From Siderastrea radians (taxonomy: Eukaryota; Cnidaria; Anthozoa; Scleractinia; Rhizangiidae): a DNA stretch of 64,000 bases. Each line of letters opens with the position of its first letter. Positions within the stretch are counted from its first letter, which is position 1. The notes under the pieces were generated by a model. That model worked only from the letters and a program-made list of their open reading frames with translations. It was not told the DNA's origin and did not search any database. Location of the stretch: assembly GCA_964017195.1 (NCBI GenBank), contig OZ024894.1:4738347-4802346 (forward strand), written 5' to 3'. Below, one piece after another: positions 23,773 through 34,984 of the stretch. A program made the translations under genes and the position numbers.

Positions 23773-24414
23773 TAACGTATAGCTGCTGATTCCCCTGGAA
23801 TTGTTGTGCTACGAATGAAACTCTAGGCATTGCGAAATAAGTTGCCTTTTTTAGGAAAAGAAGGTTAAAGGCTTCCAATTCCAACATTAACAAGTTTGCT
23901 CTTTCAAAAAGCTAACAATTGTCGGTAAAACTTGAAATTAAGAAAGAGTATCTTAGTCTGAAGTGACACAACAGAGACTTTGACTGATCATTGAGTAGTA
24001 TAAAATCAGGTGGAGCTGTCCTTTGCGTGGATAAAACGTGAACTCAGAATAAAATTTAGAATAATAATAATAATAACAATAATAATAAAAGACCAAACTT
24101 AGGTGGCTTAAAGCATTGCTGTAAATCGCGATCCATTGATTACAAAAAAGTGCATTTTTTAATTCTTCAGTATCTTAAGTTACGTCAAAGCGGAATCGTT
24201 AGAATCGGCTTCCTAAAGTTCAATATAGAATTTTTTTTTTGTGAAGTAAAACCTCTTCCAAAATTAAACAAGTGTTGCATAGTGTCCTCCAGTTTTATCT
24301 GAATGTGATTCGACGCGCTGTTTTGTACCTCGGTCTCCGTGATTCCTTCTGAACTATTTCAATCAGCTCGATACGAACGACGTAGTAACGCGATCGCTTG
24401 AGACATCTTTGTTT

Positions 24415-24675
24415 AAACCGGTGCGGCACTCTTCATCTTCCCCGGGTATATTACGAACCACCTTGGTTGACCAGCTTCCAGTTGGCTTGTTAGCTCAATT
24501 GGTTAGAGCGCTGCACCGGTATCGCAGGGGTCAGGGTTCGAATCCCGGCAAGCCTGATTTTTTCAGGCTTTCTTTTCGCTACTGCGTAAGTTGCGTTAAT
24601 AACTGCGAGGATCTCTTTACATTTATTTCTTCATTCCGCAGTTCAAATATATGAATTTCATATATTCAGAATTTC
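24415..24675 (+). mobile_element. tRNA-headed retroposon (SINE-like)
   Basis: A 12-bp target duplication, ACATCTTTGTTT, is present at 24403-24414 and 24676-24687; sister exons have one copy. Inside the 261 bp, a tRNA-like sequence at 24484-24555 carries A and B box motifs, followed by unrelated sequence and an AT-rich tail. About 69 bp of non-tRNA sequence precedes the tRNA head, unusual for a SINE. Confidence 0.75.
24484..24555 (+). pseudogene. tRNA-like head of the retroposon
   Basis: It folds with acceptor GGCTTGT/GCAAGCC, D arm GCTCAATTGGTTAGAGC and T arm around GGTTCGAAT. The anticodon arm CTGCA-CCGGTAT-CGCAG has a mismatched closing pair and no U33. If functional it would read GGT (Thr). 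I treat it as a retroposon promoter, not a decoding tRNA. Confidence 0.6.
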
Positions 24676-26294
24676 ACATCTTTGTTTCTTCAGCACTCAG
24701 TACACTGTGAAAACAATTAGCGTTACTAACGCTATGAACCCAACTCCTGCAACAGCGCCGTAGAAGAATGGTGTCAAGAAATCATTCTTTTGTTCAGCTT
24801 GTCGGCCTGTATGTTCTTTGGTATTATGATTTTCCTCTGGGCCTACATGTTTTAAAAAGGAAAATAACAGACTAGCAATTTATGAAAAAAGAAAGCTGTA
24901 AAGGCGCGAAGACTGACGCTATTATCTCAATAGTCTGAACGATTTGTAAGTACGAGTATTTTTCAAATTTTTCGTCAGCTCGTGAGACGATAAACGGATC
25001 ATTGGAGGTGGATTTCTCGAAAAATGTGAAGTTTCAACTTTTTCGTTCGTTAAAATTTTAAGATAATGTCTATCGTTTAACTGAAAAATTATGGGAAATC
25101 AAGCTCTTTTGGTCAGTTGTGAATTAGAAATATAAATCGAAACAATGAAGCAATAAAAAAAGGAACATCGTAGGTAAATTTATTGAAAATGTGAAATTTC
25201 ACCTGTTTTAGTCACTTTAAAATAATACAGTGATGATGTCTAAATAACAAAACAATTACCGCAAATAAACAAATTCTTTTTGGTTTGCTCAAGTATAGAT
25301 TGAATTTTTTCTTATTAATACTAACGTAAAAATAACGGGTCCATTTTTTGCCTTTACTTGATATGAAGTGGAAATCACGTCATTGTTTTAGGAATCCGTG
25401 ATCCTGAACGCGATGAATTTCGTGAATTCACCACGATGTAAGAAAGTCACTGAAATTACCTCATAAGGAGAGAAATCATTCAGTAACAAAAGGTTGAAAT
25501 TTTGAAAAAAATGCAAAATACACTACAAAACTAAAAATTGGACGTGGCCTTACGTAGGTGCCAAAAAACAAAGAAGTCAAAAGAGAAACCAATTACCAAG
25601 AAAAAATACAACGCTGTATAAACTTAAAATAATGTTTTAAAGAGGAAATTGAATTCAGCTTTAAAAGAAACTTTTTTCTTTTAACTGGCAGAAATAGAAA
25701 GAGAGAATTACCGTTTTTTCGAGACACGACGAGAGAAGCGAAGAGAGAGAAGGTTTGACAAATTTATCAATTTGCTCATAGGCCTTTTTGGTGCTCGCAA
25801 GCTTGGCGCTCTTGCGTGTTTACTCGATATTTTGAAAATAGTTTTTAGGTGTTTACCTGTTACTACTCGCCCCAGCTACGTTTCACTATGAAATGAAAGT
25901 ATATATTTTGTACAAAAACAAAAACAAAAACAAAAACAAAACTCTCTACTCCGCGCACTTAGCCAAGTTTGCGAAAGAGAGATCTCGGAACTGATTTGAT
26001 TGGATTAAAACAGCTCCTCTCCCAAATGTCAAACGCTTAACACGACACGATTCAGTTTAAGATAGAAAAGGTCTGTCTGAGCAATTCTGAGCACACTTAA
26101 AATCTAATTTGCCAACTGAGATTGCAAACATTTCATTTGTCAGAACTTGGACTTAAAGTTGATGTATTTTTCTCCACTTAGCTACCAAAAAGTCCGTCTG
26201 CGATTCTGCTCAGTCGTTAAGTAGGGTAAACCTTGCAAACAAATTTACAATGCGTCATAGACTCTTTTTTTTTTTTTACTGTACTTGACCTTAC

Positions 26295-26521
26295 CTTTGG
26301 AGTAATTGCAGGTAGCAGGAGAAGAAATCCTCATGAAGAGGCAAATAAGAATAATAGAATAATATATTGAGAACGTAACGTTGATCCTTAGCGTTCTCAT
26401 CGTGGATGAATATTACAGCAAAATTTACTAATATCTTTTTTTCTCCAAAGTTAGAAGTTCGAGATCTTGCACGCTGGTCTGTACGAGTTGTAGAAAGGTT
26501 CGCTCTTGCAAATGGAACTCA
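26295..26521 (-). pseudogene. Candidate exon d, inverted copy, frameshifted
   Basis: Acceptor (CATTTTCAG) and donor (CCAAAG|GTAAGG) are kept on the minus strand. Its length is 227, two more than the in-frame model, from one extra A in the A-run and one extra T in GATATTAG. Confidence 0.5.
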
Positions 26522-26790
26522 CTGAAAATGTGAGTTAATGCTGGAATTGAAACATAGTTATAGCTAGGCTCACAGGGAGTACCTGACGGAATAGCAACAA
26601 GGAAAATTAAAGAAGGCGCAAAACCTTTGACCAGCTAGCTGGTCATTTAAGGTGAAATCGTATGATCAGCGTAGATGGAATTTCAAAAAAAGTAAAATTT
26701 CCCCTTTTTTCTCATCACGTAAGAATGCCCAAGTTCTTGTCTATCATTTGAAGAAACAATGGAAGAAGAGCTTCACCTTGTTTAATATAC

Positions 26791-26846
26791 TGTCAATTGT
26801 ATATCTAAGGCCACTCTTTTGAGACCACCTTCATGAAATCCCGTTG
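26791..26846 (-). pseudogene. Candidate exon c, 3' end only
   Basis: The last 56 bases of exon c with the GTATAT donor on the minus strand. The copy stops at the right edge of the inverted segment. Confidence 0.5.
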
Positions 26847-27216
26847 ATTATTTTTCGGTGCATTTACTATTATTAGGCAAAAACTAAGGTTGAAAATGTT
26901 TTTGCGATTTACTTCAAAACAAACATACAGGATTTTTTTGTTCTTGTATATTTTGTTTGCCATACACCACAGTTTAAGATGCTGGTATTTGCTTTTCGAA
27001 GCGAAATCTGGATCGTGCAAAATTTCAATTTTACTGTTTTCGAGGATTTTTGTTTATCGTTGTCATGGAAATATCGATTTTTACAAAATGTAAACCACGC
27101 TAAAGTTCAATCCAAAATCAACAAGTACTGCAAATTTCACATTGATCTGACAAGGAGAAGACTGTCTAAGAGCCGATTCAAAAAGTCAGGTATGGTCCCC
27201 CCAAAACTGTATCGAA
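26847..27216. other. Unshared filler sequence at inversion edge
   Basis: About 370 bp with no match elsewhere in the window that I can see. It contains overlapping short open frames (26890-27093, 26979-27260) without recognisable motifs. It joins the inverted copy to a unit beginning at CTTAATGCAGACTC (27217). Confidence 0.4.
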
Positions 27217-27730
27217 ACACCTTAATGCAGACTCAAAGTTTAAGCCAAAATCGAACTTGAAATAATGAATTCCTCCATCTCCTCTGCGACTCGACAAAGA
27301 ATTGAAGCAAATGATACAATGTTCGAGATCGTGCAACTGTTATCACTCATAACAAAAAGCAAGTTGAACGACGTATTTGTTAGCGCCACGATAAATTACC
27401 TGAATTCTTTTAATTAATTCTTTTCCCGTTCAACGTGTTGATTGTTGTCTAAAGGAGCAGAGTCTGTTCTGTTTCGTTCTCAAACTCATTAATTATTCAT
27501 ATTGTTATCAGCCTACCAGAACGGCCCATTCTGGTCAGGTGGATGAGTTTAGAAACCCAATGAAAAACGAGTTGAAAACCACATGCGTTTAGAAACGATT
27601 TCAAACCCGTGTGTAAATTGTTTCTTAATCTGCATATTCAAAAGGCAAGACGAAAACATGGACATCAACAAATTTATTTATTCACACAATATGAGAGCAA
27701 ATTATGACAATGAAAGCAACACTACTGCAC

Positions 27731-28177
27731 CTTTTGTCTGATGCATCGAGGAGATTGAAATCCAAGTTTGCATTCTTTTCCTCCATGAATCGACGTATTC
27801 CGCACACAATCTGATATATGGTTCTGGGTGGGTATCTTTCCTTTGATGGTTTAGCAACTTCTTGGATAAACTTTGCCAGCCAATAATTGAGGCTTAAAGC
27901 ATCCATTTCAAGCAACGGAAATTCCAAGGACTGAACTTTGTGCAGATCGTAATTTTTAAATAGACCGCCTGGTTCCAACGTTGCTACTTTAGGAACTCGG
28001 ACTTTTTGCCATTGTTCAAAAATTCCAACCGCCCATTTGTTTTTATATTGGGTAGACTTCGGAATAGCGCTGGCCACACACTTTTCTTCTTGTTCAAAAG
28101 TTTTGGCAGCTCTAAATCTGTACTCTGCCATTTCTGCCATTTGGCTTGTGAATTCAAAGCAACGTGTTTGCTTCGAA
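27731..28177 (-). CDS. Exon resembling N-terminal part of a DUF3504 / Crypton-derived protein
   Basis: It is 447 bases between an acceptor (TTGTTTGTCAG) and a donor (AAAAG|GTGCAG) on the minus strand and is open throughout. The segment from about codon 35 reads KNKWAVGIFEQWQKVR, then LSLNYWLAKFIQEV, then YPPRTIYQIVCGIRRFM and LLDASDK. This matches the N-terminal SAM-like portion shared by QRICH1, ZMYM2-type proteins and Crypton tyrosine recombinases. The catalytic part would lie in later exons and is not present. It may be a relic of a Crypton or an exon carried by another element. Family assignment is from memory of motif spacing. Confidence 0.55.
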
Positions 28178-28353
28178 CTGACAAACAACAAGACTGAAAA
28201 ACGTTGCATTAAATGCAAGAATAATTTCACACACTAGCACGTCGGCGACGGGATCTCAATCAACGCCTCAAAGCGTTGATTACGATCCACAAATAGAATA
28301 TTTGAATCGAGAAAACTCATTAAAATGATAAGTGCTTCTAATTTTTTTTGTTG

Positions 28354-28510
28354 GAGAAGTAATTACAAAAACTCGTGCTTCGGGTTTCATCAGGTTTCCA
28401 AACACTCGAAAACAATAAAACCACTCGGCCTGCGGCCTCGTGGTTTCAAATGCTTTCTCGTGTTTGGAAACCTGATGAAACCCTCGCACTCGTTTTTGAA
28501 ATAGTACTTC
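28354..28510. mobile_element. Foldback MITE at the right end of the Crypton-like insert
   Basis: The inverted arms share CAAAAAC-CTCGTGC-type ends and a long GGGTTTCATCAGGTTTCC stem. The loop contains GGCCTGCGGCC. Confidence 0.6.
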
Positions 28511-28747
28511 AACAATGTTCAAGATGTTGAATAACCTTTTTTCATCATTCGACATGGCATGCATGATAAAAAGTTCAACATTTTTTAGACATCAGTCGCA
28601 ACATTTTTGATCCCGGTTTTAAAGGAAACAACTTCAATTACTAAGTTCAAGATTGTGATTAAGGATAACAATCGTTTGGAGAAAACTATTTTTATCCATT
28701 CTTTAAGTTCTCTCTTTCCGTCGGATGTGCTCCAAAACAACAGTCAA

Positions 28748-29312
28748 TTCACCTTATCTATTTACATGATTTATTCTCTATTGCTGATCAGTCAGGGGGT
28801 CTCCAATGGATCTTAATAGGGCCGTAGCCAGTATGAGGCAAACCGAGGCACTTGCCTCAGCCGTTTTTTTTTTTCGTTTTTTCAGTCATTTTTTTCGTTT
28901 AACACCCTAAATACATAGGAAGAGAATTTAACCATGGACATTGCCTCAGTCATAATTTTAACCATGGACATTGCCTCAGTCAAAATTTTTTTCTGGCTAC
29001 GGCCCTGAATAGTAATCGGACAAAGAGCTGTGAAACATATCTCTCGATCCTTTCTTCGACGATTCGTAACTTTCCATAATTGTACTTGGTGGTGTTAGGC
29101 TCAACGGCTTATTTTTAGTCATTTTTAGATCCGGAAAAATATTTCCTTATAAGGGTGAAACTTTAACACCTAGCAACACTGTTTCGGAGAAAGGATCGAC
29201 AAATATGTCCCACAGTTCTTTGTCTGATTACTATTAGTTTTTTTTTTTTTTCATAGTCTCTACTGGAGAACCTCTGACTGATCAACAATAGAGAATAAAA
29301 AGATAAGGTGAA
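28748..29312. mobile_element. Foldback element, unit C copy
   Basis: Same element as 13857-14416. It carries the 190-bp MITE at 28819-29007. The ATG of the internal open frame is lost here, so that frame is not under selection. Confidence 0.68.
28819..29007. mobile_element. 190-bp MITE, unit C copy
   Basis: Ends GGGCCGTAGCCAG and CTGGCTACGGCCC. It shows an internal direct repeat of ACCATGGACATTGCCTCAGT uninterrupted, the site into which BEL inserted in unit A. Confidence 0.75.
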
Positions 29313-29545
29313 ATAACAAACGCCAGTCTTGCCTGGCTCCTTGGCAAGAGATCTCAATAGACCAGCATCACTGGAGGAAGGTATTCAAAATCCATTGTTT
29401 ACAATGCAAATGTCAAAGTGGCAAAATTTAACACCAAACGGACTCTCTAAACTTACCTTCTGTTGACTTTAGAAATTCTCTTTTTTTAATCGATATCATG
29501 ATATAATGGTTATATTGTACATACAATGTTGATTTCTATCATCTC

Positions 29546-29746
29546 ATGCGAAGAAAAGATGAAACGAAAAAAGTCTATCTCCCTTACATTACCTGTATTA
29601 ATGATGAACCGTTTGAAGTCATTTTTCGATAAACCACAGGTGCAAGTGCCTTACATTATTTAATCCGAATTTTTTCTGATACATTTAGAACTAAGCTGAA
29701 CCTGTTTGGGCCACGTAAATATTCAGACCTCCTGAAATGCTTAAAA
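29546..29746 (+). pseudogene. Candidate exon b, unit C copy, nonsense
   Basis: Same 201-base frame with TAA at 29630-29632 in place of the conserved Ser codon 29. The donor AAA|GTATAA is kept. Coding phase is otherwise intact. Confidence 0.5.
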
Positions 29747-30031
29747 GTATAACACAGACAACAAGAAACAGCCAAAAAGGACTTGCTATTACTGCGTTAA
29801 TAAGCTGGTTCGTGTGGCCTTTTTACGCATTTCAAATGGCCTTTCCTCTTTATGACATGCTGCAATCTCACAGAGAACAAGAATCAGCCAAAAATGACTT
29901 GGTATTACTGTATTAATAAACTGGTTCATGCACACTTTTACCGTCATTCCAAATGACCTTTCCTCTTTATGACATGCAGTCTCACGTACTAAGTTCGAAG
30001 TGAAGGTGACGTCATCAGGTGCATCCCACAG

Positions 30032-30571
30032 GAAACAACCACATCCGCTAAGGAAGGCAATAGCAAGGCTGTAAATGGCCTGAGAACTAAGAGGCGTATC
30101 TGGCTGAAAAACGACAACGAAAAATACGCCTGTGTGCGTGTTCGCTCTCTAGGTTACGCAAGCATTATAAAAATTTGTAAGTACAGGCAATTTCTACCTA
30201 TAGGAAAAAGTTTCCACTTTGCTGCATGTGGGCAGACCCTCAACGGTTGCCAAATAAGGTTGTTAATCGTACATGAAACTACATCTTGCAGCCATGCATT
30301 CTGGATTGTTGAAAATCGTTTTCAATTTTTGCGCTCGATACAAAAGCAGCCGGCTGGCTTTTGTCACCGGACCTCAAAACTAAACAATCATTTCTATATT
30401 TACAATAGAAACGTACTCGCAAAGGATCGCTACCATGATGGGGAAGAGTGCTCACTTGTGGAAGAAAGTCGAAAAGAAAAGGCTCTAATATCAGAGTTTC
30501 ACAGAGAACCACTCCCAGCGGAATTTCTTGAAGATTGTCTCAAAAGAGTGGTCTTAGATACACAATTGACA
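30032..30571 (+). CDS. Candidate exon c, unit C copy (only open copy)
   Basis: It holds 180 codons with no stop, between acceptor GCATCCCACAG and donor ACA|GTATAT, phase 0 at both ends. Exon b ends in phase 0, so b to c joins in frame. The peptide has a hydrophilic start (ETTTSAKEGN), a basic RRIWLKNDNEKYACVRV segment, a central Cys-rich portion (FHFAACGQTLNGCQIRLLI, HETTSCSHAFWIVEN) and an acidic end (KDRYHDGEE, FHREPLPAEFLEDCL). No domain recognised, no membrane segment. Copies in units A, B, D and E align but each has a stop or indel. The length of the open frame, with splice signals at both ends, is my main reason to believe it is coding. Confidence 0.55.
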
Positions 30572-30806
30572 GTATATTTCTTCAAATGATAGACATGAAT
30601 TTGGGCATTCTTACGTGATGAGAAAAAAGGGGAAGTTTCACATTTTTTGAAATTCCATCTACGCTGATCATGCGATTTTACCTTAAATGACCAGCTAGCT
30701 GATCAAAGGTTTTGCGCCCTCTTTAATTTTTCTTGTTGCTATTTCGTCATCCCTGTGAGCCTAGCTAAAACTATGTTTCAATTCCAACATTAACTCACAT
30801 TTTTAG

Positions 30807-31032
30807 TGAGTTCCATTTCCAAGAGCGAACCTTTCTACAACTCGTACAGACCAGCGTGCGAGATCTTGAACTTCTAACTTTACAGAAAAAAAGATATAGT
30901 AAATTTTGCTGTAATATTCATCCACGATGAGAACGCTAAGCATCAACGTTACGTTCTCAATATATTATTCTATTATTCTTATTTGCCTCTTCATGAGGAT
31001 TTCTTCTCCTGCTACCTCCAATTGCTCCAAAG
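30807..31032 (+). pseudogene. Candidate exon d, unit C copy, frameshifted
   Basis: Acceptor TTTTTAG and donor CCAAAG|GTAAGG are kept. One extra A in the A-run near 30890 shifts the frame. Confidence 0.5.
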
Positions 31033-31292
31033 GTAAGGTCAAGTACAGTAAAAAAAAAGTCTATGACGCATTGTAAATTTGTTTGCGAGGTTTACCCTAC
31101 TTAACGACTGAGCAGAATCTCAGACGGACTTTTTGGTAGCTAAGTGCAGAAAAATACATCAATTTTCAGTCCAAATTATGACAAATGAAATGTTTGCAAT
31201 CTCAGTTGGCAAATTAGATTTTAAGTGTGCTCAGAATTGCTCAGACAGACCTTTTCTATCTTAAACTGAATCGTGTCGTGTTAAGCGTTTAA

Positions 31293-32435
31293 GAGGCATT
31301 CCGTGTAAAAACCGACCGGTCGATTTTCGATGGAAAATAGATTTCTTTCATTTTCTGTGCAGAAGTACAACATTATAAGTAAAGTACAAAAATCGCATTT
31401 GTTTGGCTTCATTTGATTTTCTACCTGTTTTAGGCCGGTAGTTCCGATGCGACCTCTGAACAAGGAAATCCTTCGACCGGAACCCCGATTTTAACACTAA
31501 ACTCGAGATAGCATAAAACAACACAGAGTTGCCAAAAGCAGCTTATATTTACTCCATACCTTAAATAGGCCATGTTTATTATTTTCACTGCTAAAGTAAC
31601 TTATTCTGTCTTGTAGGAATTTTGTTAGAATTTTTTTAGTACACCGACCTACAGACATCACGAACGCCATTGATAAGGTGCCTCCATTAAAATCAACATT
31701 TCTTAAAAGTGGGACCTGACCTACAGCTCATTCTCTGATCAGACAATAGATCAAGGTCTGGTCTAAAAGTAACTATAATAAAATTTGTCGGCACTCATCA
31801 TATGGTTATGGAAAAACCTAAACAAAATTAACAAAAACTGCAACATTCACAACTTGACTTAATATGACTCGGTCAATTCAAAGACAATTTGATTTACCTA
31901 CATTACAACTGAAAGCATTTTAAACCCAAGGCGTATTCAAAAATAGACCATAGAACAGTTTTCGAGCATAACTGGATCAATTTTACCTGAATTACCTCGG
32001 AATTCTTCCGAGCTTTTCGAAGTTCACATCGATGAGCGTTAACGGCCAGTTTGTTGTCACGCAATACTCTACATGTGGTACAGCAGCATACGGATTGCCG
32101 CTTGAAAAGGCCAAAAGTTCATTGACATGGAGTCATGGAAGACATAAATACAATAACCATGTCTTCGCCAGCTTTTTTTCCAGAGCACTGCGTTCAGTAA
32201 GTGAGGTCCAAGATGACTGCTGTGTACGGAAGCCAAAGTACTCCTCGAGTGTTGATGGTTGTTTCGACACTTAAAAGCAAAACACCAAACGCTATTCTTC
32301 CTTCAGTGGTTGTTACAACGGTCTACAAAAAAAGAAAACCATTCTAACAATACAAACAGTTAAGTACTTTGAACAAATTGGCCACTTTACCTTCGTACAA
32401 TCGGCGAAAATTCCCCATGTGCGCAACGAACGACT
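31293..32435 (+). repeat. Left inverted arm of E2
   Basis: Mirrored by 34985-36126. The open frame at 32032-32274 appears in both arms with three residue differences in 80, so its conservation reflects arm identity and is not evidence of a gene. Confidence 0.8.
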
Positions 32436-34984
32436 GTAGATACTCAAGCGAGTAATGTTATTGTTAAGTCCGCTGTCCAGACATTAGTAGGGCGCGCGGA
32501 CGCATTTACCCCTAATAAAGTTCAGGGGACATTTTATATCTTGAAGGGGAAGTGGGGAAACAGGATTATTTTGGTCAGCCCCAGCCCCCTTTTTAATAAA
32601 CAAATTTGCATAAGCGGGATGATAGCCTGCGAGAGCTTGCTCGCAGGCTAGCAAGATGGCTGCCATTTTTTCGGAAAGGGTATTTGTCGATCAAACTGCT
32701 TTATTCAAGTATTGCAGATGTCCATAGCTGTGTTCACTTGTTTGTCATGTGAACATCCCCCTTGAGGCCACGTTTTGTGGCATCCCCCCTCCCCCTCCCT
32801 ATCCACTACCTTCCTGTCCGAGTAGCAGTTCTTCCCTGGTGTTTCTCTTAGGCTTCACCAGAAACAACAATGGACCCTAGCAATGAAAACAATAGAACTG
32901 CGTGATACCAAGGTCCAATGAAATTAGAGGTTGTTAAGAGCTGCGTGGTATCTGCCAGAAACCCAAGAAACAAGAGTTTTTCTCAGATAAGGTGAAGTAG
33001 GTAGGGAGTTTATACAGTAGACACATCAGTTAGAGCTTCGGAAGAATTGGAATAAAGATCTGAATTGTGACCTTTCGGAGCCATAGGATACAATCTTTTG
33101 CCTAGTAGGATCTGCAATTCAAAGGTACTGAAACGAAGGCAATGAGCTATTATTAGCTGGTCATTAATGGTGGTACTGATGGAAGACAGTCAACAAACTG
33201 CACTGTTCGTAACCTGTTCCAGGCTGCGAGAGAGCAGGAAAAGTGAATAAGGAAAGAGCACCAAAAACGCGTCAAATTTCTACAACTTAAAATTCGCCGT
33301 GGGAATGACAATTTGAAATAAAAATAGCTGAATTTGAAACAAAAATAGCTGTTCTATTAGCTAGCTTAAACAAGACTGAAACCATGCAGAGGTTTCGCAG
33401 CGATATCAATTAGTTATAAAGTGGCCGCTCCAGAAACTTTGCCTGCACTCTCAGTAGCTGAATCCAGGCTGTTAAAATAACCATGTTTGTATCCATAAAA
33501 GGGAGGCAGTTGATTTGAGACAAATTTGCGCTATGACAAATTCGTTCGTGGAATACACTGAGACTACTTAACGCTATGACAAATTCGTTCGTGGAATACA
33601 TTGAGACTACTTATGCATTTTTTGCAACCGGTCTCAAAGGGTCAAGGGCGATGATATTTCTCTCACTTGACGGCAGAGAGGCGTAGACGCGGGATTCGGA
33701 AATGAAATCTCCCTCAAATACGCGCTAGGCGAAAGAAGAGGTGCCCTGACTAACAAGTCAGCTTTCGATTTCTCTCGCGCACTTTCGTGGAGCGTTGGGC
33801 CTCAAACCTGTCTACTACTACTCAGCCGACCGCAAAACTGCCGTCAGCCACGGGACGATGCCACTGTCCCTGGTGTTGGGTGGCCCTCCTTATTGTTTTG
33901 GGTGATGGAAGAAACTCTTTGTTTAGGACCCTATATAATGGACAGACATGGCCTTCGGGTGTCCGACCATCTTGTTCTTATGAAATGGCTGGTTTGTGGC
34001 GGGAACTTATTAATCGGCTTCTTGTCTGGTTTCCTCAATATGTGACCGAGAAAACGGAGCTGACGTTAGTGTATCGTTAAGATAAGGCGAAAGGGGAGGA
34101 CTTGACCGACCTGGTTAAAGACCTTATAATTGCAAACAAAATCTAGCTGCATGAACATTATGCCATAGCAGCTTGCAGCAAAACTGTTTAGGTCATCTCT
34201 TGTCGTCAAGATCCCATCTGTCATCTTCCAAAACTACCACCGAAAAAAAGGGACATCAATATTTCCCACTACAAAGGTACAACCGTCACTGACCGTGGCC
34301 AATTAGTTTAGATAAACTTCACTTTTTGGTATCCTCTTCGTAATCAATGTAAAAATAGGCTATAACATAGCACCCCCAAAGGAACTAGGAGAAGCCTTTC
34401 CCCGCACCTCCTAAACAATGCTGAAATACGAAACTGTACAAGTTATCCGAGATGTGTTGGATTCCTTGTTCAAGGAGAGGGGAGGCAGTATATTTTGTTG
34501 ACGTTGTAATAGATTTAATCCTTAGTGTACCAAACGTTCTGGTCACGATTTTAATTCAAGAAACCTCTATGTGTATAGTCTGATCTCCACTACTACCCCA
34601 TGAGGCTAGGGCTCCTGCTCATGCAGGCTCATTACAGTTTCGGGAGCAGACGTCTACGTGTAAGGTAAGTTGGAGCACGCCGCTTTGCGAGAAACACCGC
34701 TGAGGTTTAGTGGTTCACAGTAGAGAAGAGTATACAACATATTTACAAATCTTTTGTTTCCCTGCGTGATTATTATAAACGTTTTACGTCTTTATCCCCG
34801 AAGAAATTCGACAGGCCGGACTGGTTTTGCAGCAATAAGAAATGGAATAACCTTGTTAACATGTTTAGGTCAAAAGTATGATTTCACTGCGTCCAAATCC
34901 CGCCCAAAATGCGGCTGCCAATTTTATCTCAGTACTTATGGTCAGCGGTCTATACATAACATGAACATACTTGCTTTTCTCAAT

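Larger units (their letters stand above)
24264..24842 (-). pseudogene. Exon T, inverted copy, split by a retroposon
   Basis: It encodes the same stalk, membrane segment and tail on the minus strand. It has a TGA in place of the Trp codon of the membrane segment (24697-24699), a retroposon insertion after the KKQRC region, and a one-base insertion near 24350 in the tail. The final HYATLV is still readable in its local frame. Details such as GCAGGAG and TTCATAGCG group it with the unit D exon. Confidence 0.7.
21893..26846 (-). repeat. Inverted partial unit
   Basis: The whole segment is the reverse complement of part of Q, the tRNA-Pro spacer, tRNA-Pro, tRNA-Thr, hairpin, exon T, intron, exon d and the end of exon c. 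With unit B it forms an inverted duplication with arms of about 5 kb and a spacer of about 0.74 kb (21153-21892). Confidence 0.82.
27480..28510 (-). mobile_element. Insertion with a Crypton/QRICH1-like exon
   Basis: Sister units read continuously through this point (TTTCGTTC|AACAATGTTC). I see no terminal inverted repeats for the whole insert, and the target duplication is short or absent, which suits Crypton elements or a captured gene piece. Its right part holds a foldback MITE. Confidence 0.5.

Noticed and set aside
24409..24654. Open frame through the retroposon
   Set aside because: It spans the tRNA-like head and the target duplication; no coding evidence.
32032..32274. 80-codon frame repeated on the other strand at 35145-35387
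   Set aside because: It is in the inverted arms of E2, so the two copies are one sequence mirrored.
33787..34080. 97-codon frame in E2 core
   Set aside because: No transposase or zinc-finger motif, no homologous copy in the window.
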